NCBI GenBank assembly: GCA_937915335.1 | Contig: CALDLZ010000147.1 | Coordinates: forward strand, 1-13,530 | Length of the DNA stretch: 13,530 nt | From: an uncultured Faecalibacterium sp. | Lineage (GTDB): Bacteria; Bacillota; Clostridia; Oscillospirales; Ruminococcaceae | Direction of reading: 5' to 3' | Made by a program: the position numbers and the translations under genes | Notes under the pieces: generated by a model | The model's database searches: none | What the model was told of the DNA's origin: nothing | What the model saw: the letters and a program-made list of their open reading frames with translations, nothing else | In this document: positions 12,881-13,530 of the stretch, piece after piece | Position numbering within the stretch: position 1 is the first letter of the stretch | How the letters are laid out: every line of letters begins with the position of its first letter

Positions 12881-13530
12881 ATGGCTGATATGTTTGCACC
12901 GCTGGTAGCACAGCTGAAGGCAAATCCCAAGACGATCGTTTTCACCGAGGGCAATGATCCCCGTATTCTGGAGGCCGCCGCAAAGCTGCTGGCCGAGGGC
13001 GTTCTGAAGGTCGTCATGGTGGGCAACGAGGCTGAGTGCAAGGCTGCTGCCGCCGCCGGTAATTTTGATATTTCCGCTGCCGAGATCATCGACCCTGAGA
13101 ACTACGCAGGTTTCGATGAGATGGTCAACGCAATGGTCGAGCTGCGTAAGGGCAAGCAGACCGCTGAGGAGTGCACCGCACTGCTGAAGAAGTCCAACTA
13201 CTTCGGCACCATGCTGGTCAAGATGGGCAAGGCTGACTGCCTGCTGGGCGGCGCTACTTACTCCACCGCTGATACCATCCGTCCCGCGCTGCAGCTGGTC
13301 AAGACCAAGAAGGGCGCACATCTGGTGAGCTCTTGCTTTATTCTGGACCGCGACTGCGGCGAAGAGGGTCTGAAGCGTATCGCTATGGGCGACTGCGCCG
13401 TTAACATTGATTACACCGATACCATTGATAAGGCTACCGGTGAGGTCAAGGTCGCTGCTTCCGCAAAGCTGGCTGAGGTCGCTGTTGAGACTGCTAAGAC
13501 CGCAAAGCTGTTCGGCATCGACCCGAAGGT
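12881..13530 (+). CDS. pta: Phosphate acetyltransferase, N-terminal part (3' end outside window)
   Basis: Interconverts acetyl-CoA plus phosphate and acetyl phosphate plus CoA in the cytosol. With acetate kinase this gives ATP and acetate, or runs in reverse for acetate uptake, which matters in a butyrate-forming gut anaerobe. About 216 residues are present. They begin MADMFAPLVAQLK, contain FTEGNDPRILEAA, a short insert and LLGGATYSTADTIRPAL, the phosphate acetyl/butyryltransferase signature, and continue in frame to the window edge. An insert-free length near 330 residues is expected for the short Pta form. GGAGG at 12868-12872 is 8 nt before the ATG and a promoter lies at 12778-12805. Codon use is strongly biased (AAG, CTG, GGC, GAG), as in highly expressed genes. 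Phosphate butyryltransferase is the main alternative, but the sequence fits Pta better. Confidence 0.93.
   Translation, partial: MADMFAPLVAQLKANPKTIVFTEGNDPRILEAAAKLLAEGVLKVVMVGNEAECKAAAAAGNFDISAAEIIDPENYAGFDEMVNAMVELRKGKQTAEECTALLKKSNYFGTMLVKMGKADCLLGGATYSTADTIRPALQLVKTKKGAHLVSSCFILDRDCGEEGLKRIAMGDCAVNIDYTDTIDKATGEVKVAASAKLAEVAVETAKTAKLFGIDPK

Noticed and set aside
1..13530. CRISPR arrays, tRNA or rRNA genes, transposases, integrases, phage genes and toxin-antitoxin pairs.
   Set aside because: No direct repeats with regular spacers, no tRNA-like cloverleaf and no protein of these classes was recognised by reading either strand.

Overview
The window looks like chromosomal DNA of a GC-rich Firmicute, most likely an Oscillospiraceae/Ruminococcaceae gut anaerobe close to Faecalibacterium or Subdoligranulum. 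Pointers are strong AGGAGG-type ribosome sites, TTGACA/TATAAT-like promoters, oxygen-sensitive Fe-S enzymes, a clostridial gene repertoire, and a short GC-rich hairpin element of a kind I associate with Faecalibacterium genomes. The genus is an inference; no rRNA is present to fix it.

Left block (1-3833, + strand): the C-terminal half of the membrane protease FtsH; a zinc-ribbon protein with five repeated Thr-Arg motifs and a C-terminal membrane anchor; an intrinsic terminator; a HEPN-like protein with a basic Ser/Arg linker and its own C-terminal anchor; and a Cof-type HAD phosphatase that ends at a bidirectional terminator.

Middle block (3834-8350): a MATE efflux pump on the - strand with a leader of about 180 nt containing a hairpin, an intrinsic terminator ahead of the gene and an upstream reading frame, which together suggest attenuation or a riboswitch. 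Divergent from it is a YfcE-type metallophosphodiesterase. A promoter and a possible operator then precede a heavy-metal-associated (HMA) domain protein, a ketopantoate-reductase-like oxidoreductase and an alpha/beta hydrolase, which end at a second bidirectional terminator.

Right block (8351-13530): three - strand genes likely linked to nucleic-acid metabolism: a family 4 uracil-DNA glycosylase, an uncharacterised P-loop ATPase whose second half is a decayed copy of the first, and an 830-residue fusion of a RecB-type nuclease to a DinG/XPD-type Fe-S helicase. Divergent from the glycosylase, phosphate acetyltransferase (pta) starts and runs off the end.

The items most worth following are the MATE leader, the two consecutive C-terminally anchored proteins beside ftsH, and the nuclease-helicase with its half-dead ATPase partner. 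I found no CRISPR array, tRNA, rRNA, transposase or phage gene.
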